DNA of 64,000 nucleotides from Cystobasidiopsis lactophilus (lineage: Eukaryota; Basidiomycota; Agaricostilbomycetes; Agaricostilbales; Chionosphaeraceae): NCBI GenBank assembly GCA_001599975.1, contig BCIO01000001.1:558001-622000 (forward strand). Reading direction: 5' to 3'. Under the pieces are notes generated by a model, which did not search any database, was not told the origin of the DNA, and was given only the letters and a program-made list of their open reading frames with translations. Made by a program: the position numbers and the translations under genes. Shown in pieces: positions 43,449-55,889 of this stretch (position 1 is its first letter; every line of letters starts with the position of its first letter).

Positions 43449-44775
43449 ATGGCCAAGAAGAAGCCGGCCTCTGTGGTGGCTTCAGAGAGGCTCACGACGC
43501 TCTTGGGCCAGCTGACAATGCTTGTCGTGAAGCTGGAGAGCTTTACAGACCTCAACGAGTCGGCGAAAGACACGGCCGCTCTCATCCTCTCCCACGTCGC
43601 TTCCGCCATCTCAGACCTTCGCCAATTGGCAGCACCTCCGTCTCAATCCACGACCTCCCAAGCAGAGGTCGGATGAAGCCCCTCTCACCCTTTTGGAGGC
43701 TAATTGCTGACGGATTGATCAGCGCCTCTGCGAACACTGCCAAGCCCGCCTGTCCGCGTCGCCGACCAAAGGAAAGAAGCCTGCCTCTAGTGCTGTCATT
43801 GATTTGACGGGAGACGAGGAGGAAGAGCTGGATCTGGAGGAAGGAGAGCTGCCACCTTCAAGTCCGTCCAGCTCCTCGAAACTGGCCCACGCTGTCGCAG
43901 CACGCAAACCGCCCTCGAAACCAACGAAAGCCCAAATACCTCCCATAGCTACGCGTCCACTTGCTACCCGATCCGAACCGCCAGCGAAGACCGCAAAAGT
44001 TGAAAAGGAGTCGTCACCGGCTGAAGTGGAAGGCAACTTGAAGGAGGAGCTGCGGGCGCGGACGACCGAAAGCAATCTTCGCGAACGCTTGCTAAAGCGC
44101 CGCCGACAACCAGAAGCGTCCAACACAGAGCCTTCCCACTCACCACCTTCCACCCTTTCTTCGCCCGAACAGTCCAACGACCAAGTCTGCGCCGAGTTCG
44201 CGCAAGCAACTGCAGATCTCCTCGCTTCGATCAGAGAAGAACTTGCCAAAGCGCCTGTCGTTCATCAGCCACCAGATACGCAAGTGCCAGAAGAGCAGGA
44301 GGAGGTCGGCCGCAGCTCGAGCGAAGAGATGGAGGTCGTCCTTCTGGGCAAGCCAATTTCGGTCGTGATTCCTGGCCCGACTGGTCCCAAGCAGGCCTGT
44401 CGCTACGACAAAAGATGCCTTGACCCATCTTGTGTGTTTTGGCACTCAGCCTTGGCTGCCCCAGGTGTTCCAACAGATGCGGAGCTGATCTTCGAACCTT
44501 GCATCGCCGCCTTGGCCTGCCCTCACATCGGTAGGCCTTCACCTGCTCCCTTTTTTGACCCCTCGTGTCTCGTCTGCAGCGCGTGCCTGCCACCGCGCCA
44601 CTTCTCGCGCCCCCACCCCTTGTCCGTCCACCCCAGGCTGATTCACCGCGTTTTCACAGGCTGCCGACGATGGCATCCTAGTCCTAGTGTGGCGTGGGCT
44701 GGATATGCTGGATCGGGTCCTCGGGCTTGGTACAATCCAAGCGGTGGAGATGCGAAGAGGCAGAAGCTGCTCTGA
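43449..44775 (+). CDS. Putative Nab2-like CCCH zinc-finger protein with SUMO-interacting-like motif
   Basis: Three or four exons. The start is MAKKKPASVVASERLTTLLG, followed by a helical part. After a short intron come CEHCQARLSAS and VIDLTGDEEEELDLEEGELP, a hydrophobic core followed by acids like a SUMO-interacting motif. A disordered Pro/Ser/Glu stretch follows. Near the end, CRYDKRCLDPSCVFWH fits C-x5-C-x5-C-x3-H, the tandem finger type of Nab2/ZC3H14 that binds poly(A). CIAALACPHI, continued after an intron by ARACHRA, may be a second finger. The terminus is GDAKRQKLL. A role in mRNA processing is inferred from the finger type only. The splice choice in the last 80 codons is uncertain. 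Confidence 0.62.
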
Positions 44776-45092
44776 TATGCTCCCTTGCAGGCTTGGTTCT
44801 CGCCACCAAAGAACGACCTAGGCTCCACTCCTTGCGAGCACGGAGTCTGGTTTGTTGCTTTGGCGCAGAAACACTGCAAGGAAGCCAATATCCGATGGCA
44901 TGGGCTTGTAGGCTGGCTCGCATTTGGCTCCTGTGCAATTTGGCGAAGCGCTCGCTTGTTTTCTGATCTCCTTCGCAACTTGACCGCATAACATGACTCG
45001 TTGAAGCACTCTTATACACACGATTCTACAAGATGACATGCTAACTTAACGAAACCCAGTGTCCATGCTAAACCACCCTTCCAGCCAGCTGA
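44776..45092. other. Intergenic between convergent genes
   Basis: About 0.3 kb of 3' flank shared by two convergent genes. Nothing else recognised. Confidence 0.4.
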
Positions 45093-46632
45093 TCAGGCGT
45101 ACGTCTCGTGCAGCACGCAGTAATTCGGCAGCCCCACGATGCGAGCGCCAATCTGCCGTGCCAGTACGCCAAAGCCTTCTGTCTCTACTTGATGGTCCAC
45201 CACCCATGCCGGAAAGACGGCGCCCATTCTGTGCGCCGCGGCGCGCACCAAAGTCGCCACTCCTCCAACAGCGTCCAATTCAAAAGTTCGGCCAATGTAC
45301 GCCGGTGACGTCGGGTCGAAGCGGTTAATGTTGCTGGTGTTCGTCGGCACTTCTGTCGGCAGAAAGTTCGGGTTCTCTGCGTAGTCCGACGTCACATAGG
45401 CGTCTGCTAGATGGTCTCGATAAGTCGGAAGCACTGGCAAACAGAGGCGTTTGAGCCCCGGCTCAAGGACGGATAGGCAAGTGGCGGTCACTCACAGATG
45501 TTGCCCTCTACCAGAATTTGCTCTACGGGTAGGGACTTTTTCATTTGTAGCGATTGTGGCGTCTCTCGCCAGCTGCAGAAGAAAAGGGTTAGAAGTCGAT
45601 CGAAATGGGAAGTGAGACATCAGACTGGGCGCTCACTTGTTCATGTCGTAGCCAACTAATCGGCCCGGGGAAGGGCGGTACATGATGTTGGGCGTGATGA
45701 TGTCGTTAAGAGGGCCATCAGTGTGTCCGGCGACGCCAGCGTTGCCGTATTTTAAGAGATCCGCAAAGAGCGTTGGCGGCGCATTGTCGATGTCAGAGTC
45801 GAGCCAGAGCACCCAGTCCACGGTGGGCTCCAAAGTGGCTGTGACGAGGTAAGTCCGTGCTCTGGCCATGATTGACCTGTAGCGCCCACGTTTGCGAAGG
45901 TCAGCGAAAGGTGAACTCAAAATCGTGGAACGTTGCATTGAGCACGAACCTCCTCTGATCCTGCTTGTAGGGCGAATGCCTGTCGTCGCCGCTTGGGATA
46001 TCCATGCGGAAGTCTTTTCGAAGGAGGGAAATGTGGCGGTAGGATGGCGCATTTTGGGTGACGAACTCGTAGAGGCGCGAGCCAGTCTCGTCGTCCTCGT
46101 CCCCCACCAAAAACCCGATGGACGTGTTCTGCCTGGGGTGCTCCAGCGAGTGGATGATGTTGAAGAGGCCAGGGAGCGACTCTTGGGAGTTGCGCAGGGG
46201 GGTGAGGATGAGGAGGTGCAGGTTGTCTGTCGACGTGGCCTGCGCGTCTGCGGACGGGAATTCGTGGACGGTGAGCCGCCCGGTGTCGACATCAGGCCTC
46301 CGAGCCTGGCTCTCGTTTTGGTCTGCAAGCGGCGCTGTTGGAGGGAGCAGCGGCCGGCGCGCCCAGCCGGCCTGCTTGAGCTCATCCGGTGTGAAGCGCG
46401 ACACCCTCGTCATCCGCCCCAGCTTGAGCTCGACCATGACCAGGACGCCATAGCAAGCGAGGCCAATGACGACCAAATGGAGGAGTGCGACAAAGACTGA
46501 ATGCCAACGAGATCTGGAAGAAGAAGCGGGCGGCGGCTGTGTTGTTGAAGCGGAGGTCGACCCGTTGCTGGTCACTGGCAACGGGAAATAAGGTTGGGCG
46601 CTTTTCTCTGATAACCAGTTGCCTTTAAACAT
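45093..46632 (-). CDS. Golgi mannosyltransferase of the Anp1/Van1/Mnn9 family (GT62)
   Basis: Type II membrane protein with a short N-terminal tail, one anchor (SVFVALLHLVVIGLACYGVL) and a lumenal enzyme domain. Family strings are LHLLILTPLRNSQESLPGLF, TSIGFLVGDEDDETG and, after an intron, RYRSIMARARTYLVTATLEP. VDWVLWLDSDIDNAP follows and carries the DxD metal and GDP-mannose site, then ADLLKYG and NIMYRPSPGRLVGYDMNK. The last exon has PAYIGRTFELDAVGGVATLV, GAVFPAWVVDHQVETEGFG and LPNYCVLHETY. These proteins form the M-Pol I and II complexes that extend N-linked mannan. I cannot say which of the three yeast paralogues it matches best. About four exons. The partner promoter region is shared with the sugar transporter. 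Confidence 0.92.
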
Positions 46633-47372
46633 GGCAGGATGCAGCTGCCCTGGAGCAATAGGTCAAGGCGCAAAAGGTCTTCAAGGCGGTGCCGGAAGGA
46701 CGTTTGTTGCTTTTGGGCCGCTCAACTGGGCGAGCGCTGGCGCGCAGAAAAAAATAAATTGAGCAAAGGTCTGGCTTGTGGGTGACCAAAGCGCGGCCCG
46801 TCAATCTCGATCGCGCGTTGCTTGCTCTTTGTCGACCCGCAAAGTTCGCTGAGAGGCTCCACCTGACGCCTGCCTGTTGACTTCCGCTGCTCTTTACCTT
46901 ACGAGCACTCGCCCAGAATGAACTGCCTGCCCCTGTGCGAAATCTCGAGGAAGCTGCCCTCGCTCCCAGGCGCCAGACTGGCCCCTTTGCCATGGCCTTT
47001 ATGATCTTTGCATGAACGCCCTGCTTCTCGCTTCGGATAAATCAATGGCAGCTTCTGTTCGCTTCTGAGGCCTGGTACGATTCTACTTACGGCTCTTGGC
47101 ATGTGTTAGCGAGTAGTGTGGCTATCCAGGAGTGGGGGAAAATGACGACTGTCCGACTTTTCCTCGACTTTTGATCAAAAGATGAGCTGCGCGAGGCACT
47201 CGGTAGCCAATCCTCGTTTCGGCAAGACTGGAAAGTATGACGCAAAAGCAGAATGATGGGCCCCCTCATTTTGGTTCCCATCTGGCCAGCTCGCTGCTCG
47301 CCGTGCCATGCTAGGTTCACCCGGCCCTCGTTGCTCGGCCTTTAACCAACGTTGCTCTCACACTCTCAAAAA
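46633..47372. promoter_or_regulatory. Divergent intergenic region between GT62 and transporter genes
   Basis: 0.74 kb between two start codons on opposite strands, so it must hold both promoters. No specific element is identified. Confidence 0.45.
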
Positions 47373-49269
47373 ATGTTCGGAAAGAAGAGCATGGACAAGG
47401 GAAGCTTCGGAGAGAAGGCCCAAAACCAGCACGTCGAAGACAGCAGGTCGGAGACAACGCTGCACGAAGGGGAAAGCCACTTTGACCTTTTGCGCTCCAA
47501 GATCGGCCTCAGTGAGTTCCTTTCACAATATTGATGTGTTCTCAAAGAACTAACTCTGTTCTCAAAGCCAACCGCCTGATCGGCGCTTCTGTGCTCTCTT
47601 ACCTTGCGACACTCTCATGCGGCTTCAATCTGGCCATCATCAGCGCATCACTCGTCTCGCCTTACTTCAATGAATACTTTCCCATCATCTCGCAAGCGTC
47701 CAATGGCGCTCAGATCCAGGGTGCCGTCGTCGCTTTGGTCCAGGGGGGCGGCGCGGTCGGCCTAGTCATTTGCGCCTATGTTTGTGATCGATGGGGCCGC
47801 CGAGCTGGCTTTCTGTTTACTGCGCTATCAACTCTACTGGGTGCCGGTCTCTCCGGAGGCGCTGTGAACATCACCATGCTATGCTTCGGAAGAGTGAGTT
47901 TTCCGCACGCTCAAGGTCACCTCGACCTGATTGACTTTCTCGCAGGCCATCGTTGGTTTTGGAAGCTGGGGAGGTGTCCTACCGGCTATCCTTTACGTGC
48001 AAGAGCTAGCACCGACCCACTACCGCGGCGACTTTGGCTCCGGCATTGGCCCCTGCCTCAACTCCGGCTTCCTCGTGGCAGCCTGGGTCAATTTCGCTTG
48101 TTACTTCTACGACTCGCCCATCGCGTGGCGTGTGCCCTTGATTTTGGAGATCATTTTCGCCGTCGGTGTCCTAGTCATGCTTCCTTTCGCTGTCGAATCC
48201 CCAAGATGGCTCGCTATGAAGGGCAAGAACGAGAAGGCCTTGGAGATCTTCAAGTACTTGCATGCGGACGCCAAGCACGACCCGCAGTTCATTCTCGCCC
48301 GCGAAGAGCACTTCCAAGTCACCAAGCAGGTCTACATTGACAGCCAGCTTCCCTCGTCCTGGCTCGACATGTTCACCCGCTACTGGAGAAGATCCGCAGC
48401 TGCTATCTTGGTCACCTTTGCCAACCAGACTATGGGGTGGGTCACATTCTCGCTAGGGATGCGTGGCAAACCTGATATTCTCCTGAAGGCCTCAAGTGAT
48501 CACCAATTACGGAACTACGATCTATGGCGAAGCCGGCTTCACTGGAAGCAAGCCATATCTGATTAACGCCTGCTGGTACATTCTGGCTGTTCTCTCTGCT
48601 GCATTTTGGTCCCGACTCGTCGACAAGACTGGGCGCAAGTTTTTGTTGGTCGGCGGCGTCTGCGCCACTCTGGTTGTCTTCTGCGTCATCACCGCCCTCT
48701 ATGCTCAGTACATCCAGAATGTCGACGGCAAGACAGATTTGAAGATGGGGCAGAATGCACTGGTCGCGATGTTCTTCCTCTTTTTGGTGTTCTACGAAGC
48801 GGCCGAGCCGGCTATGTTGTGAGTTGCCATTCCGCATTCGTTGCCTTATCCCGCTGACTTCTTTCCTTCCAAAGCTTGTATATTGGCGAAAGTGAGCATC
48901 CAAAGAGCTACTTGCTTTGGATCCCATTTGCTTATAATTGCTGCAGTTTTCCCGAGCCACATTCGCGCCAAGGGAGTCGCTCTTGGCCTCGCATCTATCG
49001 CCCTTACAGCCACTTGGCTCACCATGGCGTTCCCTGTCGGCATCGTCACCGTCGGATGGCGCTTCTTGATCGTCTCGATTGCGTGCATGGTCTTTAGCAT
49101 CATCGCCCAAGCGGTGCTCCTGAAGGAGTCGAAGGGCTACTCGCTCGAAGAGATGGCGCTCATCTGGGGCTGCCCAGAAGAGGTGGCTGTGCTTGGCAAA
49201 GAGATCGACATTGGTCAGATGGAAGCGGAAACGGGTGCTGCTCGCCCCGACGCCCCCAGCGCTGTCTAG
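47373..49269 (+). CDS. MFS sugar transporter
   Basis: About five exons. A hydrophilic start (MFGKKSMDKGSFGEKAQNQH) leads into twelve predicted spans. Sugar-porter signatures are YVCDRWGRRAGFLFTALSTL (the RxGRR loop), LAPTHYRGDFGSG, VESPRWLAMKGKNEKALEIF (the PESPR-type motif with V for P), WSRLVDKTGRKFLLVGG (second half RxGRR-like loop) and FPSHIRAKGVALGLASIALT. The QELAPTHYRGDF wording fits fungal lactose/hexose-like permeases. The substrate cannot be told from sequence. The protein should lie in the plasma membrane and import sugars by proton symport or facilitated diffusion. It ends 74 bp before the next gene's start. Some intron edges in the second half are tentative. Confidence 0.9.
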
Positions 49270-49342
49270 AACTGGACAACCCACACTGTATCTACTACTC
49301 GAAGACTACACAAAGAAACATTTGTACTCTAGAAGCTCTTGA

Positions 49343-51120
49343 ATGCCACTTGTGCGAATCCCCATTTCACGCGGCCGCCCGAGCGAATTTGCCACTCCCT
49401 CTCCTTCGCGCGCCAACATGCAAAACTTCGGCCTCAACTTGGGCTTGCAGTTCAATTCCAAGAACAATGCGAAAATGCTAGAGCTCCTGGGCCAGCAGGA
49501 GCGCCCGAAGAAAAAGCAAAAACTTTCTCAAGCGGTCGAAGGCAGCTCGAGTGCGAGGGTCGAGGACGTGCAGCTGCTCAGGAAGAAGCACAAGATCCGT
49601 CTCGTCGGTTCTGAGGCGCCTGATCCCATTCAATCGTTCGGTGACTTGCTCGATGCGTCAACCGAAAAGGCGCTGGACAATTTGCTGGCGATGGGCTTTC
49701 ACTTGCCAACGCCAATTCAAGAGCAGGCCATTCCTATCCTCTTGCAAGGGCAGAACTTGCTTGCTGGCAGCCCCACTGGGTCGGGCAAGACGATGGCCTT
49801 CGCTCTGCCTTTGCTCCTGCGGCACTTGCGAGAGGCACCGAACGAGGTCAAGCTCAAGGCCGTCATCCTCGAGCCGACACGAGAGCTGGCACGACAAGTG
49901 TTTGATCAATTGACGCTCGTCAGCGATGGGACGGGCTGGCAGATTCGCATCCTGGGCGACGGCGGCAACAGCAACTCGAGCACGGACGCACACATCCTCG
50001 TCTCCACCCCGCTCAAGCTCGTCCACGCGCTAGAAAAGAAGAAGATCGACCTCGAAGATGTCGAGTATCTGATCTTGGACGAAGCGGACATTCTGCTGGA
50101 CGATGCTTTCCTCCTCCAGACGGACGCCATCCTGACAGCCTGCACCAACCCGGACCTCAAGAAGGCCATGTTCAGCGCAACGATCCCGTCTGGAGTGGAG
50201 GAGCTGGCCAAGAATTTGATGGGCATCGATATGATCCGGTGTTTGGTTGGGACGAAGGAGGCTGCTTCCAGTTTGATTGTTTGTGCTCTTCCTCCCCCTT
50301 TCTGAGGGGCGCAAGTTCTTACTTCCCAGTGATTGACAGGAACAAGAACTCAAGTTCTGCGCTAACGAAGAGGGCAAGCTGGCCACGCTGCGCCAGGCCT
50401 TCTTCAGCGGGATGGCGGCGCCTTGCCTGCTGTTCGTTCAGTCCGTGCATCGGGCGCGCGACCTCTACGCCCAAATCAAAGAGATGGGTCTGGACGAGGC
50501 CATCAAAGTAGACATGGTGCACTCGGAGTTGCCCAAGCGCGTGCGGGACGAGGCGGTCGACAACTTCCGGGCGGGCAAGACGTTGCTCTTGGTCACGACG
50601 GACGCTTTGTCAAGAGGCATTGACTTCAAAGCGGTGGCCATGGTCATCAACTACGACTTTCCCCAAACTCCCATGTGTGTTTTGCCTCCTTCGCTTTTCG
50701 TGCAGCTGGTGGCTGACTCTAGGAGTAGGTCGTACATCCACCGCATTGGTCGAACTGGGCGCTTTGACCAGAAGGGCAAAGCTGTGACCTACTTCACCCA
50801 AGAGGATGGTCCTTTCTTGAAGAGCATCGTCAACGTGATGCGCTCGTCTGGCCTGGAGGTGCCGGAGTGGATGCTCAAGCTCAAGGTCAGCCCCCTCGCC
50901 TGTTTGCTTGTTTCGCTTCCAGAGCTCATTGAAAGTGCAGAACCCGAGCAAGAACGAGAAGAAAAAGCTCAAGGCGCACCCGGTGGCGCGAACGTCGATT
51001 CGGAACTCGGGCGGCTACCACCAGCTGGCCAAGACCAAAAAATCCAAGTCGTCCTCCTCTAAATCTACCCAGCCTTCTACCAAGTCAAAAAAGAAGAAGA
51101 AGATCTCCCTGGAAGAGTAG
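49343..51120 (+). CDS. ROK1: DEAD-box ATP-dependent RNA helicase Rok1 (DDX52)
   Basis: Four exons or so. Helicase motifs in order: the Q-motif region FHLPTPIQEQAIPILLQGQN, motif I AGSPTGSGKT, Ia EPTRELARQV, Ib STPLKLV, II ILDEADILLDD, III FSATIP, then in the second domain FVQSVHRARDLYAQIKEMG, DMVHSELPKRVRDEAVDNFR, V LLVTTDALSRGIDFKAV and VI YIHRIGRTGRFDQKGKAVTY. The close spacing, GSEAPDPIQSFGDL before the core and a Lys/Ser-rich end (KKKKKISLEE) are typical of Rok1, which acts in the nucleolus in early 18S rRNA processing with the small-subunit processome. A second in-frame ATG at 49418 (MQNFGLNLGL) could be the real start. Confidence 0.95.
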
Positions 51121-51124
51121 CTGC

Positions 51125-51979
51125 TCAGGCCAGCACGATTTGGTGGCCCACATCCCCTTTGCCTTTGCTGCAGTGGAGCTCGACCAAGTACAACCCCTCG
51201 CCTTGCTCTTCTATGAATGTCTTCTCTTTCTCGCTGGACGGCTCCCGAACGACGATTTGGACGGCGACGCCATTTGGGCTTCTCAACTCCAGCGATTCTG
51301 CTCGCCTAACTCGTCATCCCTATCTGACCACCTGTCAGCTATGACCATCAGACGCTTACCCGAGTCTAAAACGTGGCGCAGGTCAGCTTTGTACGCTTCC
51401 AACCGGCCGGGTTTGGCGAGCAGCAACAAGGACTTGACACCTCCCGCTCCGTTCGCGTGCTCCTCAAACGCCGGGACCTTTTCAAAAGCCCAGCATGGGC
51501 TTTCGAAGGGATATAGAGAGAGGGATGGGATTGCTCACTCTGTGTTCTCTGGGCGTCACGTCTTCGCAGAGGAAAGGCAGCCTGCCTCTCTCTGCCCTTG
51601 GTGCATCGACGAATGTGACGAGCCACTTCAAATCCTTGCCGTCCATCGTCCTCCTGCCGCCCTTGAGCGGTTGCTTGTACTGCACGGGCGACTGGTTGAC
51701 CCTCTTGACGAACTCGTCTGAGCCGCCCTCTTGAGCGGGCAAGAGCGCCCAGTCGGCCCACTCGCCCAGCTTCTTCTGGCTCCACCAGTGCCCCTTGTCT
51801 TCCGGCTTCAAGAAGTGCACCAGCTCGATGTACACCCCGTCCGAGAGCGGCAAGAGGTGGTTGGCCGTGATCCCATCCGCGTGCGAGCCGCCCTTCAGCA
51901 CTCGAAAGCCAGCCTCCTCAAAGGCCAAGGCGTCGCTCTCAGTGGTGACAAAGATCAAGTGGTCTAGAGCCAGAGTCAT
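51125..51979 (-). CDS. Glyoxalase-like domain protein (Glyoxalase_3 type)
   Basis: About three exons. It starts MTLALDHLIFVTTESDALAF, with the conserved DHLIFVT first strand, then GGSHADGITANHLLPLSDGV, YIELVHFLKPEDKGHWW and WADWALLP. After introns come KSLLLLAKPGRLEAYKADLR and the end GVAVQIVVREPSSEKEKTFI, EGLYLVELHCSKGKGDVGH. This pattern is typical of a fungal VOC-related family with no settled substrate. It is not closely related to the small VOC protein at the left of the window. Its stop lies four bases past the ROK1 stop on the opposite strand, so the two transcripts must overlap at their 3' ends. Confidence 0.83.
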
Positions 51980-53564
51980 TGGTGGCGGTTTGCTATTGAA
52001 AGAAAGTTTGCGAAATGCACTGCCATGCCCGTGACTCAAATCCGCACTTCTGCTCCCACTCGACTTGAGACTGACCTGTACAGACAGCGAGAAGCAAGAG
52101 TCAGCTTCAACTGTTCGCAAAAACGAAGTGAAAGTGTGAAAGAAGGAAGGTTCAGGCATTTAAAGACCAAGATATGCATCCAAGCTCGCGGCATCCTCCT
52201 TGCCCAAGCACTCCGCCTTCTCTCCACACACTCCCAGCCGCGTCAAATCGCTCAGCAACAACTGTCACCTCGCATGCACCAATCGCTCTAACCAAGAAGC
52301 ACACCCAAACGGTCAAGGGTCAAATCCCAAAAACCAAAGTGGCCATTGGGAGCGTGGAAAAGATCATGAAGACGAAGCTGTGCCATAAGGAGCGTTCGAT
52401 ATGGAAGTGAGCGGCGAAGAGCATGGAGAGCGATGGGAGTAAAGAAGGAAGGCTCGAAGTCCCCCCTTGAAAAGAGGAGAAACGACCAACGACGCGCGAA
52501 GCGCCATTGAGAGCAGATTTCAGCCGGCACTTCCTATATTTGTAATTGGCAAATCATCATGTCGTTGAAGAGTCGGCAATGTGGGTCGAGGGGGGATAAG
52601 AACAGATGGGAAAGGGGGAGGTCTTTACCTTTTAGACGAGGTGGTGGTCCCAAGGGCAACGAAACCTGTTGAGATCCAACAGAAACACCAATCAGCATCT
52701 CGATCACCACAAACAAATGTGAAATGCGAGAGGAAACAGGTCAGACATCCCCGAAGGCCTTCACCCAACCCAACGCTCCCCCTCCGAACCAAACCGCGAG
52801 CCCCAGCCTTCCCTGTCCAGAACCCTACAAACCCTCAGGCCGCGCGAAAGAAGGCTTTCTGTCCTCTGCCAGACAGTCAACAGGCTCGGCCCTCCCTCAA
52901 CGAGCAACTGCGACCCGACCGGTGAAAGTGCGAGGAGTACAAGTTTTCGGTACGCGGCCCACCAAGCCAGTTCGATCGGCGGCGCGACGAGGAAAGTGCA
53001 AAAGCCCCGGATGGGTTTGAGGAAGTCGAGACCGCAGGACCCCCCGTGAAGGGGATGCTGGCGTGCGAGCGAGAGAGCGCCGTTCACTTAGATGGGGTTG
53101 TTGGGAGGAAACTGCGAAGTTGAGAATGGGGAAGCTTCATCATTGAAACAGAGTGGTCGCAGAGAGGTCGTGGGTTTGGAGGAGGGAGAGTTGAGGCCAA
53201 CCTTTTTTTCTGCGGTGCCGGCCAAAAAAAGGATCTGTGCGTTCGACAAAGCAGCCGCGGTCAGCCATCGTGCGCACACCCAAGCAGTAGTAGTTGAAAG
53301 GCAGAAGTGGATCAGACAAAATATTATACTGGCAAGTATAGAGAGCCGGCTTGCGAAAGCGCGACCAAGAAAACCCATCCAAAGATGGGCCAATCTCGTT
53401 CAACACGGTCGATTAGACGGGGAGAGAATATGAAGAGCATCTTGTAATAGTCGCAGGAGCATGCAGAAGGCCAGAAAGGAAGTGCAGACTCACAGAAAGG
53501 GATTTGGATCCGGCGCAAGAAATTTTCGCGGCGCGCAAGTGCCACGCTGAGCGCTGCGAGCCCA
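51980..53564. other. Long gene-poor interval, nothing recognised
   Basis: 1.6 kb between the glyoxalase-like gene start and repeat SR2 copy B. The frames are short, change strand often and have no motif. I see no tRNA, repeat or transposon feature in it. Confidence 0.4.
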
Positions 53565-55108
53565 AACTTGCGGTAGACGACTTCTTATTGCAGGCTCTTT
53601 GACCCCAATACTACGTGTGCACACACCAGAAGAGCTATACAGAGTGTCTGTAAAAGCCGGAAGGGCAGAGGGATGAGTGGTAAACCTGAAGGGGAGCGCC
53701 GCCCTTGTGGTGACGGCAACTGAGGAAGTCCATCGTAAGCCACCTGGCGAGAGCCATGAGAGATGAGCAAGCAAACTTACAATCACACCTGAGGAGGTCC
53801 AGGTCCAAGGGCAGAGGGAAGGTCGATGGAGCTAAGGCGAGCGATTGATCTGAGGGAACGCGGCTGCCTGTGAACGAACCACAGGCAGGGCCCCTTGTGG
53901 TCTGGAAGCAACGAAGAAGTTCAGAGTTAGCCAATCTGGGTAAAATGCAGAAGAGACCAGATCATACTCACCTCTAAACTTGCGGCGGTGCCCAAGTCCA
54001 AAACGAGAGGAGACTGGACAGGTCTCGGGGAAAACGCTGACGAGCACCAGGTGATACATTGAGCCCGGATGGACCGTTGAACGGTTACAAACATCCAAAA
54101 AGGGGCTCCAGTTCTGCCAAAGCAATCAACTCGTTGGCCCGGTCCCGCTTCATGACCTCTGCACAGCAGAAGGCCAAGGGGACAGGGGTAGGAACGAGGA
54201 GCTAGCACACCGGCGACAAAAGGATCGTTTGAGAGCTGCTAAGGCCATGGCTCCGCAGAGACGCATGTGGTGGGTGAGGCGAGGAACCACTCGGGTAGGG
54301 CGATGGACGGATAAGGAGGGTGTGGTGGTGAGATCTTGAGTATGCCTAAGGCGTCCGCTTTCTAAAAAGAGGTTAGTGTCAAAAGGGGACGGTGGAGGAA
54401 AAGGAACAAAAGAATTATCGCCCCTGGTCGTTCGCGTTTCGACAACGGCTCCGAGCTGACTCAATCATGGTTCGCTTGGGAGCACCTTGGGGTTCGCCGA
54501 GCATGACTACTGAGTCTGTTTTAAGGGTGACGAGGAGGACAAATGGCTTGGCTCGAGCTCGAGAGGGAGGGAGCGAACGCCATGACAAACAGGTAGAGTC
54601 GACCGCCCAGAACTGAGCCTTGGACTTCTCGACAGTAGCAGGGTGAGCAGATTTCCAGCAGAAACACAATTCAAGTACTCTGGCAAGTCGAAGCGTCGCA
54701 ATCTCCGAGCCAATCCGAAGCCTGGTCCGGGCAAGCGCGCTCTTTCAGAAGCTGGCATTTTGAGCGCCTTGTTCATAGTCGCCACCCAGCAAGCCGCGCT
54801 TGGGAGGGATTTCAGAGGCATTTTGAATGGATTTCGTGTGGCAGAGAAGCAAGCAGCGGCCTCGCCATGCATCAGTTGGTCGTGGTTGACTTCGATGAGC
54901 ATTTTGAGAGGCGAATGCTGCGATTGCCTCGCGCGCCGGTGCCTCTTTCGCCGTCGTGTCAGTCGCAGAAGGGTTGGAAGAGCAGGATGAGCAGGTTCTC
55001 TAAGCCATGAGTCTGAGCCCGGTTGGTCGACCCGGTCCACTTCCGTCGCGAGCGGCTTTTGAGAGCGGTCGTCCGTGTTCTCCGACTTGCAGTTCGTCGC
55101 ATGGAGTC
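53565..55108 (-). repeat. Long repeat SR2, unit B copy (inverted)
   Basis: Reverse-complement match to 21338-22850 at about 90 percent. Differences include a block of about 40 nt near 54430-54470 present only here, and a few in-frame-sized indels. The outer edge, AACTTGCGGTAGACGACTTC, is the reverse complement of the right end of copy A. The copy faces copy A across about 30.7 kb that contains only non-repeated genes. Confidence 0.88.
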
Positions 55109-55889
55109 TGGTCCTGATTGCATGTCTTTGAACGAATGGAAGACGTCCTTTTCTGTCCCGACCGAGAGCTGTCTCGCCTGCCTCTCGCGAGCTGTCCATC
55201 TGCCGATCCTCTCGACTGCTCGAGTCTCGAATTGCGCGGCAGTCCTCTTCAATGCGACAGCTTGAATGCTTGCGATGATGAATGTGCGGGTCTCTTGTGC
55301 TGTCTATCAACTCAGCGCTTGCCAGGCTCAATCAGAAGGCCGAGACGCGCCGCTGTTCGCTCCCGCTTTTGCTCGCACGATAAAGCTCCAGCATCTCCCT
55401 GAACGACAATGCCTTGATACGAAACCACTAAGTCCTTTACATGAACTGAAACGCAAGAACTCGAACTCGTCTGTATGTGTTTGGACAAACAGCCTTCCGT
55501 TTGCATCTGTCCCCAACTTCCTTTGTCTAGTGCAACAGCGTACAGGGTCCCTTTGATACAAGTGTGTGCCTGGTAATACAGTATTACAATCGCCTTCTCT
55601 CTTCCAAACACCTCCATCCCAACCCCTCTCTTCCCAGTTTACCAAGCTCGTAGTGCTATATCACTGCCAAATTTCCAGCCGCTTGCTACGAGCAGCAGAA
55701 AGGCCTTCACTGGAATCCTCTTGATCTTGCCATTCCACTGCGTCGGGCTTGCCAATCCTCCCCTTTTTCTAGATCCCACTCTTTGTGCTCAACCATCTTC
55801 GGGCTGGCTCTTGCTCGCTAAGCGTCCAGATCCTGTTCATCTCCATCCTATACGCGACGTGGGAGTTGAAGCAAATCCAACTTTAGGCG
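55109..55889. promoter_or_regulatory. Spacer between SR2 copy B and unit B gene
   Basis: 0.78 kb without a recognisable gene, equivalent in place to 20632-21337 of unit A. Its sequence is not obviously alike at the base level. Confidence 0.4.

Noticed and set aside
53092-53433. 113-codon frame left of SR2 copy B
   Set aside because: No conserved motif or splice partner. Typical of chance frames in this GC range.
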